Origin: Modestobacter marinus
GTDB lineage: Bacteria > Actinomycetota > Actinomycetes > Mycobacteriales > Geodermatophilaceae
Assembly: GCF_019799945.1 (NCBI RefSeq)
Contig: NZ_JABGCH010000007.1
Span: 1-64,000, forward strand
Length of the DNA: 64,000 bases
Reading direction: 5' to 3'
In this document: piece after piece, positions 41,705 to 48,824 of the stretch
Layout of the letters: each line of letters opens with the position of its first letter
Numbering within the stretch: the stretch's first letter is position 1
Made by a program: the position numbers and the translations under genes
Notes under the pieces: generated by a model
What the model was told of the DNA's origin: nothing
Databases searched by the model: none
Seen by the model: the letters and a program-made list of their open reading frames with translations, nothing else

Positions 41705-42687
41705 GCAAGAGCGCCGGCCACGGCGGGGGCAAGCGCCGGGCCAAGAAGCACGAGGAGCACGAGGAGCACGAGAACCACGAACGGTGGCTGGTGTCCGGCT
41801 TCGACATGATGACGCTGCTGTTCGTGCTGTTCGTGGTGCTCTACGCGATGAGCTCGATCGACGTGGCCAAGTTCACCGCCTTCGCCGACGGCGCCCGCGA
41901 GGGAGCCGGCGCCCCCGTCACCATCCTCAACGACGGTGCGGCCATCGACGCGCCGACCGAGAACGACAGCCCGCTCAAGCCGGTGCAGGTCGCCGAGGAA
42001 GCCGCCATCGACGGCACCGAGCAGACCGACGCGGAGAAGGCCGCCGCGGAGGCGGTGGCCGCCCAGCAGGCCCAGCAGACCGCCGCGGAGGCGCGCGGCG
42101 CGTACGACCAGCTGGCGCAGGCACGGGACGCGCTCGCCGCGGCGCTGGCCGCGGCCGGACAGCCCGCTGCCGCCCAGTTCGTCATCGACGAGCGCGGCCT
42201 GGTGGTCCACGTGGTCTCCGACCCGGTGCTCTTCGCCCCCGAGTCGGCCGCGCTGCAGCCGCAGGGGGCCGTCGTGCTCGACGCGATGGCACGGACGCTG
42301 GACACGCTGCCCAACCAGATCCGGGTGGAGGGGCACGCCAACTCGCTGCCGGTCACCCGCGGCGGCCCCTGGCCGTCGAACTGGGAGCTGTCGGCGGTCC
42401 GCGCCACCACCGTGCTCCGGCACCTGTCCGAGGTCGACGGCGTCGCCGAGGACCGGATGTCGGCGGCGGGCTACGGCAGCACCCGGCCCCTCGTGCCGGA
42501 CACCGACCCGAGCTACGTGACCGTCAACCGCCGGGTCGACGTCATCCTCCTGTCCACCGCCTCGGCCGAGGCCAACGCCCTGCTACCGGGCATCGAGGCC
42601 GCCGTGCAGTCCGCTGCCCAGGCCGTCACCGCCGCCGCCGGCGGCACCACCACCGACAGCACCGCCTCCGAGGGGAGCCACCCATGA
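41701..42687 (+). CDS. motB: Flagellar motor stator protein MotB
   Basis: This 328-residue protein has a basic/acidic cytoplasmic start (KKHEEHEEHENHERW), one membrane helix GFDMMTLLFVLFVVLYAMSS in which the Asp is the conserved proton-carrying residue, a linker and coil, and an OmpA-like peptidoglycan-binding domain. The domain includes IRVEGHANSLPV, WPSNWELSAVRATTVLRHLS and AAGYGSTRPLVPDTDPSYVT, then NRRVDVIL. Together with MotA it forms the ion-driven stator. Confidence 0.95.
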   Translation: MSKSAGHGGGKRRAKKHEEHEEHENHERWLVSGFDMMTLLFVLFVVLYAMSSIDVAKFTAFADGAREGAGAPVTILNDGAAIDAPTENDSPLKPVQVAEEAAIDGTEQTDAEKAAAEAVAAQQAQQTAAEARGAYDQLAQARDALAAALAAAGQPAAAQFVIDERGLVVHVVSDPVLFAPESAALQPQGAVVLDAMARTLDTLPNQIRVEGHANSLPVTRGGPWPSNWELSAVRATTVLRHLSEVDGVAEDRMSAAGYGSTRPLVPDTDPSYVTVNRRVDVILLSTASAEANALLPGIEAAVQSAAQAVTAAAGGTTTDSTASEGSHP

Positions 42688-43163
42688 GCAGCACGAAGAA
42701 GAAGCCCGAGCCGGCCGACGACGGCGAGGAGGCCCGCGGCGGCAAGAAGAAGTTGCTGATCATCGCCCTGGTGGCCGTGCTGGCCATCGGCGCGGGGGCG
42801 TACTTCTTCCTCTTCAGCGGCAGCGGCGAGGCCGAGGCGGAGGTCGTGCCCGAGGCCGGCAGCGTCGTCCTGAACGTCGAGCCGGTGGCCATCAACCTCG
42901 CCGGGGGCAGCTACCTCAAGCTGGGCATGGCGCTGCAGTTCTCCCTCGCCTACGACGAGGCCGCCGGCGGCGGCCACGGTGGCGGGGCGACGCCGGACGG
43001 CTCCAAGGCCCTCGACATCGCGATCGCCCAGTTCTCCGGCGCGGCGCTGCCCGACGTGCAGAACAACCGCGAGGCCATGAAGGCGACCCTGGAGCACGCG
43101 ATCATCGAGGCCTACCACGGGGACGTGTACGAGATCTACTACACGGAGTACGTGACCCAGTAG
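42684..43163 (+). CDS. fliL: Flagellar basal body-associated protein FliL
   Basis: This 159-residue single-pass membrane protein (helix KKLLIIALVAVLAIGAGAYF) has a periplasmic-side FliL domain: VVLNVEPVAINLAGGSYLKL, GMALQFSLAY and the C-terminal pattern MKATLEHAIIEAYHGDVYEI. FliL surrounds or stabilises the stator. The ATG overlaps the motB stop. Confidence 0.92.
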   Translation: MSSTKKKPEPADDGEEARGGKKKLLIIALVAVLAIGAGAYFFLFSGSGEAEAEVVPEAGSVVLNVEPVAINLAGGSYLKLGMALQFSLAYDEAAGGGHGGGATPDGSKALDIAIAQFSGAALPDVQNNREAMKATLEHAIIEAYHGDVYEIYYTEYVTQ

Positions 43164-43224
43164 AAGGAACCCCCTTCCCCCCAGCACTCGCAAGCTCGTG
43201 CTGGGCCCCTGTGAGGGGGCGTCC
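43164..43224 (+). repeat. Hairpin repeat family 1 after fliL (copy G)
   Basis: The inner stem CCCAGCAC (43180-43187) pairs perfectly with GTGCTGGG (43198-43205) around TCGCAAGCTC. The outer CCCCCT pairs with AGGGGG (43214-43219). It begins AAGGAACCCCC right after the fliL TAG, the plus-strand equivalent of the ending seen at minus-strand genes. Confidence 0.85.
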
Positions 43225-43256
43225 CTGCACCTCGGGGGCTTCCACCAGCCACAACC

Positions 43257-43297
43257 CGGACCAGCCGGTGCCGCTCTCCGCGGCACCGGCTGGTCCG
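43257..43297 (+). terminator. Strong hairpin between fliL and fliM
   Basis: CGGACCAGCCGGTGCCGC pairs perfectly with GCGGCACCGGCTGGTCCG (18 bp) around TCTCC, 43 bases before the fliM start. With the family 1 repeat just upstream there are two hairpins in this 176-base gap. Confidence 0.8.
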
Positions 43298-43339
43298 CTC
43301 CGGTCAGGGTCGGCCCGCCGCCCGCCGATGAGGACATGC

Positions 43340-44305
43340 GTGAGCCTGTCCGACACCGTGGCCGAGGCGCCGCCCGTCCCCCGGGGCCCCGACGGGCAGG
43401 GGCGGGCCCGGCGACGGGAACCGCGCACCTACGACTTCCGTCGGCCGACGAAGCTCTCCCGTGAGCACGTCCGCATCCTGCAGATCGCCCAGGAGTCCTT
43501 CGCCCGCCAGGCGACCACCACGCTGACCTCCTTCCTGCGCACCGGCGCCCGGATGGAGCTGGTCGGGATCGAGCAGTTCTCCTACGACGACTACATCGCC
43601 ACCCTGCCGCCCTCCTACTTCCTGGCGGTCTTCACCCTCGAGCCGCTCCCCGGCAAGGGCGTCCTCGCCTATCCGCTGGACACGGCCATGGCGATGGTCG
43701 ACCACATGCTGGGCGGCTCCGGCGGCGACGAGCAGCCCAACAGGCCGCTGACCGGGATGGAGTCCGCCCTCACCGGGCACCTGATCGAGCGGCTCCTCGG
43801 CGAGCTGGCCGAGGCCTTCGCGGCCATCACGCCGCTGCAGCCGGTCCTGGACGGCGTCGAGTACAACCCGCAGCTGGCCCAGGCCGCCTCCGGCTCGGAG
43901 ACGGTCATGGTCGCGACGTTCGGCATGCGGATCGGCTCCCGCGAGCCCGACGCGACGCTCCTGCTGCCCTTCACGTCCTTCGCCGCTGCGCTCAACAACG
44001 CCGCGTCCCCGCAGCTGTCGGAGTCCGCGCGGCACAAGCGGCAGCGGGCCTACGAGGCCCTCACCGAGCGGCTGGGCGACGTCCCGGTGGACGTGAGCGT
44101 CCGGTTCAACCCGCTCGAGGTGCCCTCGGGCGACCTGCTGTCCCTGGCCGTCGGGGACGTGCTGCTGCTGCGGCACGCCCAGGACAGCCCGCTGCAGGTC
44201 ACCACGAACGACGTCACGTTCGCGCACGCCCTCCCGAGCAACCACCGGCGCCGCCTGGCCGCCGAGATCGTCCCCCACACCGCGCCCGGCGGAAAGGACC
44301 ACTGA
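43340..44305 (+). CDS. fliM: Flagellar motor switch protein FliM
   Basis: This 321-residue switch protein begins with VSLSDTVAEAPP and a Pro/Arg-rich linker in place of the canonical EIDALL CheY-binding motif, which I do not see. The middle domain is intact: YDFRRPTKLSREHVRILQIA, FARQATTTLTSFLRTGARME, LPPSYFLAVFTLEPLPGKGV, AMVDHMLGGSGG. The C-terminal SpoA domain (VPSGDLLSLAVGDVLLLRHA) is also intact. The GTG at 43340 is chosen because GAGGA lies five bases upstream; ATG 43328 lacks a ribosome binding site. Confidence 0.93.
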   Translation: MSLSDTVAEAPPVPRGPDGQGRARRREPRTYDFRRPTKLSREHVRILQIAQESFARQATTTLTSFLRTGARMELVGIEQFSYDDYIATLPPSYFLAVFTLEPLPGKGVLAYPLDTAMAMVDHMLGGSGGDEQPNRPLTGMESALTGHLIERLLGELAEAFAAITPLQPVLDGVEYNPQLAQAASGSETVMVATFGMRIGSREPDATLLLPFTSFAAALNNAASPQLSESARHKRQRAYEALTERLGDVPVDVSVRFNPLEVPSGDLLSLAVGDVLLLRHAQDSPLQVTTNDVTFAHALPSNHRRRLAAEIVPHTAPGGKDH

Positions 44306-45051
44306 TGACCACCGCCTTCGGCACCGACTCCTCGTCGGACTCCGAGACCATCGCCACCGCGGTCGCCGCGGCTGCCCAGGCCGCGGCGGCCGCACTGCCC
44401 GCCTCGCTCGACCTGCGGGCCGGGGCACCGGTCAGCGACCCGGACGCCGTGCCGCTGCCGGCCGAGCCGGGCGCCGCGGTCACCGCCGCCCTCGGCGGGG
44501 AGGTCAGCGGCGACATCGTGCTGGTCCTGTCCGCGGAGATCGTCGCGGCGCTGACCGGCTCGCCCGTGGGGCCGATGGACGTCGCCACCGCGCTGCGCCC
44601 GGCCCTGGAGGCCGCCGCCGCGGCGCTCGGCCGGGTCCGGGTCGCCGCCGAGCGCGTGGAGGACGTCCTCCCGGCCCTCGACGGCCTGCGCGACAAGGGC
44701 GTCTTCCTCGCCGTTCCGCTCGCCGCCCACGGCGAGGTGGTGGCCACCCTCGCGCTCCAGGTGACGCTGCCGCAGGTGCGCGAGCGCCGGGGCAGCCTGG
44801 ACCTGCTCCGCAACGTGGCCATGGAGGTCACCGTGGAGATCGGCCGCACCCGGATGACGGTGTCCGAGCTGCTCTCGCTGCACCCCGGCGAGGTCGTCGA
44901 GCTCGACCGCGCCGCCGGTGCGCCGGCCGACCTGCTGGTCAACGGCACGCTGATCGCCCGCGGCGAGATCGTCGTCGTCGACGAGGACTTCGGGCTGCGG
45001 ATCAGCGAGATCGTGACGGACGCCGGGGATCCCGGGAGGCCGACCTCATGA
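44305..45051 (+). CDS. fliN: Flagellar motor switch protein FliN (FliY-like long form)
   Basis: This 248-residue protein has a C-terminal SpoA/FliN domain (about 165-245: LLRNVAMEVTVEIGRTRMTV, SELLSLHPGEVVELDRAAGA, RGEIVVVDEDFGLRISEIV). An N-terminal ~150-residue part (GGEVSGDIVLVLSAEIVAAL, DVATALRPALEAAAAALGRV) resembles the CheC-like half of FliY without a clear phosphatase motif (D/S-xxx-E-xx-N). The stop of fliM overlaps the ATG (TGATG). Confidence 0.92.
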   Translation: MTTAFGTDSSSDSETIATAVAAAAQAAAAALPASLDLRAGAPVSDPDAVPLPAEPGAAVTAALGGEVSGDIVLVLSAEIVAALTGSPVGPMDVATALRPALEAAAAALGRVRVAAERVEDVLPALDGLRDKGVFLAVPLAAHGEVVATLALQVTLPQVRERRGSLDLLRNVAMEVTVEIGRTRMTVSELLSLHPGEVVELDRAAGAPADLLVNGTLIARGEIVVVDEDFGLRISEIVTDAGDPGRPTS

Positions 45052-45209
45052 CCGCGAGGACGACGGCGCAGCGAGCACCGCAGGGAGATGCCGGGAGCCG
45101 ACAGGGCGTGAGCATCGCAGCGAGCGCCAGCGAGCGAGGAGCGGAGCGCGCGCGGAGGCGACTCATGACTCCGACCGAGGAGCGGAACGGAGGCGGAGTC
45201 GAGTCATGA
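45048..45209 (+). CDS. Possible small ORF linking fliN and fliO, repeat-derived
   Basis: A 53-residue frame starts at an ATG overlapping the fliN stop (ATGA at 45048) and ends at a TGA overlapping the fliO ATG (45206). It reads MTARTTAQRAPQGDAGSR, then a family 2 repeat (VSIAASASERGAER), then MTPTEERNGGGVES. TCATGAC occurs at 45046, 45163 and 45204, so the segment looks like repeat insertion that duplicated the stop-start junction while keeping both overlaps. The protein is unlike anything known. It may only serve to keep ribosomes moving into fliO. Confidence 0.35.
   Translation: MTARTTAQRAPQGDAGSRQGVSIAASASERGAERARRRLMTPTEERNGGGVES
45108..45146 (+). repeat. Dispersed repeat family 2, copy between fliN and fliO
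   Basis: GTGAGCATCGCAGCGAGCGC followed by CAGCGAGCGAGGAGCGG matches, with about three differences in 37 bases, the reverse complement of 57920-57956. It also partly matches 33888-33907 in fliH. Confidence 0.65.
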
Positions 45210-45634
45210 CGTGGATGGTCATCCGCCTGGTGCTGTCCCTGGCGTTCGTCGCCGGCGTGCTGCTGTTCGCGACCCACCTGGCGAAGAAGCGCGGGCTCGG
45301 CCAGGGCAGCGGGCTGATCGAGGTCGTCGCCCGCCAGCGCATGGGCCGGACGAGCAGCGTGTCCGTCCTCCGGGTCGCCGGCCGGGTGCTCGTCGTCGGC
45401 ACCACCGACGACCACGTCACCCTGCTCACCGAGGTCGACGACGAGGACCTGGACGCCGCGCTCGCCGCGCAGGGCGGCCCCGCACTGCCCGGCTCGGCGG
45501 CCGAGGGGCACGCACCCCGGGCAGGCCTCGCCGCCCGCACCGGGTCCGGTCCGCTCGCCGGGTCGGTCCTGGACCGGGGCACCTGGACGTCGGTCGTCCA
45601 GGAGCTGCGGGAGCGGACGGTCCGGCGGTCATGA
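45206..45634 (+). CDS. fliO: Flagellar biosynthesis protein FliO
   Basis: This 142-residue protein has one N-terminal membrane helix (MVIRLVLSLAFVAGVLLFAT) and a small cytoplasmic domain typical of FliO: IEVVARQRMGRTSSVSVLRV, AGRVLVVGTTDDHVTLLTEV. FliO helps assemble the FliP ring. GGAGGCGGAG lies upstream of the ATG, and its stop overlaps fliP. Confidence 0.88.
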   Translation: MTWMVIRLVLSLAFVAGVLLFATHLAKKRGLGQGSGLIEVVARQRMGRTSSVSVLRVAGRVLVVGTTDDHVTLLTEVDDEDLDAALAAQGGPALPGSAAEGHAPRAGLAARTGSGPLAGSVLDRGTWTSVVQELRERTVRRS

Positions 45635-46461
45635 CCCTCGCCCTCCGACCCCGGCGCCCGTGGCTGCTGCTGGCCGTCGCGCTGGCCGGGGCGGTCGTCG
45701 CGCTGGTCGCCCTGGTGGCGCTCGCCGGACCGGCCGCCGCCGCCCCGACCGCCCCGACCGCCCCGGTCGAGCCGACCGCGCCGATCGCCCCGGTCGTCGA
45801 CAACGGCGGCGTGGACATCTCCGTCGGCGGCAACAGCCCGAGCACCGCGGTCACGCTGATCCTGGCGATCACGGTGCTGTCCATCGCCCCGTCCGCGCTG
45901 CTGCTGGTCACCTCGTTCACCAAGATGCTCGTGGTGCTCTCGCTGACCCGCAACGCGCTGGGCCTGGCGACCGCACCGCCGAACCAGGTCCTCACCGGTA
46001 TCGCCCTGTTCCTCACGATCTTCGTGATGGGCCCGGTGTTCGGCGACGTCAACGAGGTCGCCGTCCAGCCCTACCTGAGCGGCGCGGTGACCGCCACGCA
46101 GGCCTATGACGCCGGCGTCGAGCCGCTGAAGACCTTCCTGCTGGACAACACCCGCGACGAGGAGCTCGAGCTGATGGTCGGGCTCTCCGGCGAGGAGAAG
46201 CCGGCCGACGCCGAGGCGGTGAGCATGCTGACCCTGATCCCGGCGTTCGTGCTGTCGGAGCTGAAGTCGGCGTTCATCATCGGGCTGGTCGTCTTCATCC
46301 CGTTCCTGGTGCTGGACATGCTGGTCAGCGCCGCGCTGATGTCCATGGGCATGATGATGGTGCCGCCCACGGTGGTCGCCCTGCCCTTCAAGTTGCTGCT
46401 GTTCGTCGTCGTCGACGGCTGGTCGTTGATCACGACGGCGCTCGTCGGCTCGTACGGATGA
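45631..46461 (+). CDS. fliP: Flagellar export gate protein FliP
   Basis: This 276-residue protein carries a cleavable-type signal (WLLLAVALAGAVVALVALVA, then AGPAAAAPT), a short Pro-rich linker and the FliP core. The core has TAVTLILAITVLSIAPSALL, TSFTKMLVVLSLTRNALGLA, PPNQVLTGIALFLTIFVMGP, SMLTLIPAFVLSELKSAFII and MSMGMMMVPPTVVALPFKLL. It forms the pentameric heart of the export channel with FliQ and FliR. Confidence 0.97.
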   Translation: MTLALRPRRPWLLLAVALAGAVVALVALVALAGPAAAAPTAPTAPVEPTAPIAPVVDNGGVDISVGGNSPSTAVTLILAITVLSIAPSALLLVTSFTKMLVVLSLTRNALGLATAPPNQVLTGIALFLTIFVMGPVFGDVNEVAVQPYLSGAVTATQAYDAGVEPLKTFLLDNTRDEELELMVGLSGEEKPADAEAVSMLTLIPAFVLSELKSAFIIGLVVFIPFLVLDMLVSAALMSMGMMMVPPTVVALPFKLLLFVVVDGWSLITTALVGSYG

Positions 46462-46477
46462 GGCGGGGTTCGTAGAC

Positions 46478-46753
46478 ATGTCCGATGCAGACGTCACCGA
46501 GATCGCGACCCAGACGATGATCGTGGCGGCCAAGGTGGCCGCTCCCATCCTCCTCACCGCCCTGCTGGTCGGCTTCATGATCTCGCTGTTCCAGGCAGCG
46601 ACCCAGATCCAGGAGCAGACCCTCTCCTTCGTCCCGAAGATGATCGCCGTCGCCATCGCCATGGTCGTCACCGGCAACTGGGTGCTCTCGGAGCTGGTGT
46701 CCTTCACCAACCACCTCTTCGAGTCGCTGCCGCGGTTGCTCGGCAAGGGCTGA
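46478..46753 (+). CDS. fliQ: Flagellar export gate protein FliQ
   Basis: This 91-residue, two-helix membrane protein matches FliQ: MIVAAKVAAPILLTALLVGF, MISLFQAATQIQEQTLSFVP, KMIAVAIAMVVTGNWVLSEL. It lies between fliP and fliR in the universal order. Confidence 0.97.
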   Translation: MSDADVTEIATQTMIVAAKVAAPILLTALLVGFMISLFQAATQIQEQTLSFVPKMIAVAIAMVVTGNWVLSELVSFTNHLFESLPRLLGKG

Positions 46754-46759
46754 GCCGCG

Positions 46760-47524
46760 GTGGACCTCCAGGTCCCCTCCGTCACCCTGGCCGCGCTCCT
46801 CCTGGCCACCGTGCGGGCCGCGGGGTTCGTCATCATGGCGCCGCCGTTCAACTCCCCCGGGATCCCGGCCGCGGTCAAGGGCGCCCTCTCCCTGGCGTTC
46901 TCCCTGGTCGTCTTCCCGCAGCTCAGCGAGCAGATCCCGGAGGTCACGGCGGGGTTCCTGATCATCGCGGCGCTCACCGAGGCGATCATCGGGGCGGCGC
47001 TGGGCCTCGTCGTCCAGGTGCTGTTCACCGCCGTCCAGATGGCCGGCGACATCATCGACCTGGCCGGCGGGTTCTCCCTCCAGCCGGCCTTCGACCCGCT
47101 GTCGATGACCAGCCACTCGGCGATCGGCAAGCTGCACTACCTGCTGGCCGTCACGCTGCTGTTCACCAGCGGCGGGCACCTGATGCTGGTGCGCGGGTTC
47201 GTCACCTCCTACCAGGGCATCCCGGTCGGCGGGTCGATCCCCACCGACCAGATCGGGTCGGCCCTGGTGACGGCGTTCTCGATGATGTTCCTGGCGGCGC
47301 TGCAGATCGCCGGGCCGATGGTGGCCGTGCTGCTGCTCGCCGACATCGCCCTGGCGCTGCTCACCCGGGCGGCGCCGGCGCTCAACGTCTTCGCGATCGG
47401 CTTCCCGGTCAAGATCATGATCACCCTGGTGCTCCTGGGCCTGACCTTCCCCCTGCTGCCGCCCGCGCTGGACTCGCTGATGGACACCGCGGTGCAGGCC
47501 ATGACCGCGTTCCGGAGCGGGTGA
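46760..47524 (+). CDS. fliR: Flagellar export gate protein FliR
   Basis: This 254-residue multi-pass membrane protein has FliR blocks: RAAGFVIMAPPFNSPGIPAA, VKGALSLAFSLVVFPQLSEQ, MAGDIIDLAGGFSLQPAFDP, MFLAALQIAGPMVAVLLLAD and ALLTRAAPALNVFAIGFPVK. The GTG at 46760 begins six bases after the fliQ stop. Confidence 0.97.
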   Translation: MDLQVPSVTLAALLLATVRAAGFVIMAPPFNSPGIPAAVKGALSLAFSLVVFPQLSEQIPEVTAGFLIIAALTEAIIGAALGLVVQVLFTAVQMAGDIIDLAGGFSLQPAFDPLSMTSHSAIGKLHYLLAVTLLFTSGGHLMLVRGFVTSYQGIPVGGSIPTDQIGSALVTAFSMMFLAALQIAGPMVAVLLLADIALALLTRAAPALNVFAIGFPVKIMITLVLLGLTFPLLPPALDSLMDTAVQAMTAFRSG

Positions 47525-47525
47525 C

Positions 47526-48701
47526 ATGGCCAAGGACGGGCCGGGCGGGGAGAAGACAGAGAAGCCGACACCGAAGAAGCTCAAGCAGGCGCGCAAGGAC
47601 GGGCAGATCCCGCGGACCCAGGAACTGGGCACCTGGGTCGGCGCCGCGGCGGCGAGCTTCCTGCTGCCGATGCTGGTGGGCAACGCGTTCACCTCCGTCC
47701 AGGAGCTGTTCCTGCACGTGGGCACGGTGGTCGAGCGCCCCGATCCGGCACAGCTCTCGGTGCTCCTCGGGCAGGCGCTGGGCGTCTTCCTCGCCGCCGT
47801 GCTGCCGCTGGCCCTGGGGATGATGCTGGTCGGCACGGTCGCCTCCGTGGCCCAGGGCGGCGTCACCCTGTCCGCGAAGGGGCTCAAGCCCACGCTGGGC
47901 AAGTTCAACCCGCTGCCGGGCCTGAAGCGGATGTTCGGCACGCACGGCGTGTGGGAGGCGATCAAGGCGGTCATCAAGACCGCCGCCATCGGCGTGGTCA
48001 TCTACACGACGTCGGACAACGCCCAAACGCTGGTCTCCGCCTCCGGGTCGCTGCCGCTGTCGGAGATCACCCGGGTGTGCGCCGACTCGGCGGTGCTCAT
48101 GTTCCGCGTCGTCGGCCTCACCGGCCTGGCCATCGCGCTGGCCGACTACATGGTCGTGCGGCACCAGACCATGCAGAAGCTCAAGATGAGCCGCTACGAG
48201 ATCGAGCAGGAGCACAAGCAGTCCGAGGGCGACCCGCACATGAAGGCCGCGCGCCGGGCCACCCAGTTGGCCATGTCGCGCAACCGGATGATGGCCGAGG
48301 TCGCGGAGGCCGACGTCCTGCTCATCAACCCGACGCACGTCGCCGTCGCGCTGAAGTACGAGCCGCAGAAGGGCGCGCCCCGGGTCGTGGCCAAGGGCGC
48401 CGACGAGATCGCGACGAAGCTGCGCGAGCGTGCCCAGGAGGCCGGCGTGCCGATGGTCCAGGACATCCCGCTGGCCCGCGCGCTGCACGCCAGCTGCGAG
48501 CTCGGCCAGGAGGTGCCGGCGCAGCTGTTCACCGCCGTCGCCCGGGTGCTGGCCTTCGTCATGCAGCTGACCTCCCGGGGCGTGCGCGGCGGCGTCCACC
48601 GCCCCGGCTTCGAGCCGCCGGACACCGTGGACCTGCCCCGCGCCGGGCGTCGCCGCCAGCCACCGGCGTCCAACCTCGTGAGGCAACTGGAGCGCCAGTG
48701 A
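47526..48701 (+). CDS. flhB: Flagellar export switch protein FlhB
   Basis: This 391-residue protein has the N-terminal signature GGEKTEKPTPKKLKQARKDG, four membrane segments and the cytoplasmic autoprotease site NPTH (N268-P269 cleavage) in VLLINPTHVAVALKYEPQKG. Cleavage switches export from hook to filament substrates. The C-terminal ~45 residues are a basic tail. Its ATG is one base after the fliR stop. Confidence 0.97.
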   Translation: MAKDGPGGEKTEKPTPKKLKQARKDGQIPRTQELGTWVGAAAASFLLPMLVGNAFTSVQELFLHVGTVVERPDPAQLSVLLGQALGVFLAAVLPLALGMMLVGTVASVAQGGVTLSAKGLKPTLGKFNPLPGLKRMFGTHGVWEAIKAVIKTAAIGVVIYTTSDNAQTLVSASGSLPLSEITRVCADSAVLMFRVVGLTGLAIALADYMVVRHQTMQKLKMSRYEIEQEHKQSEGDPHMKAARRATQLAMSRNRMMAEVAEADVLLINPTHVAVALKYEPQKGAPRVVAKGADEIATKLRERAQEAGVPMVQDIPLARALHASCELGQEVPAQLFTAVARVLAFVMQLTSRGVRGGVHRPGFEPPDTVDLPRAGRRRQPPASNLVRQLERQ

Positions 48702-48824
48702 CGGGCGGGACGACGCCCCGCCCCGGTCCCGGTGCCGACCGGTTCCCGCCCTGCCGAGAAGACCCGTACGGGGCGCTGCGTGCACCCCCGGTCACCAGCG
48801 TCACCGGCACAGGAACGAGGTCTC

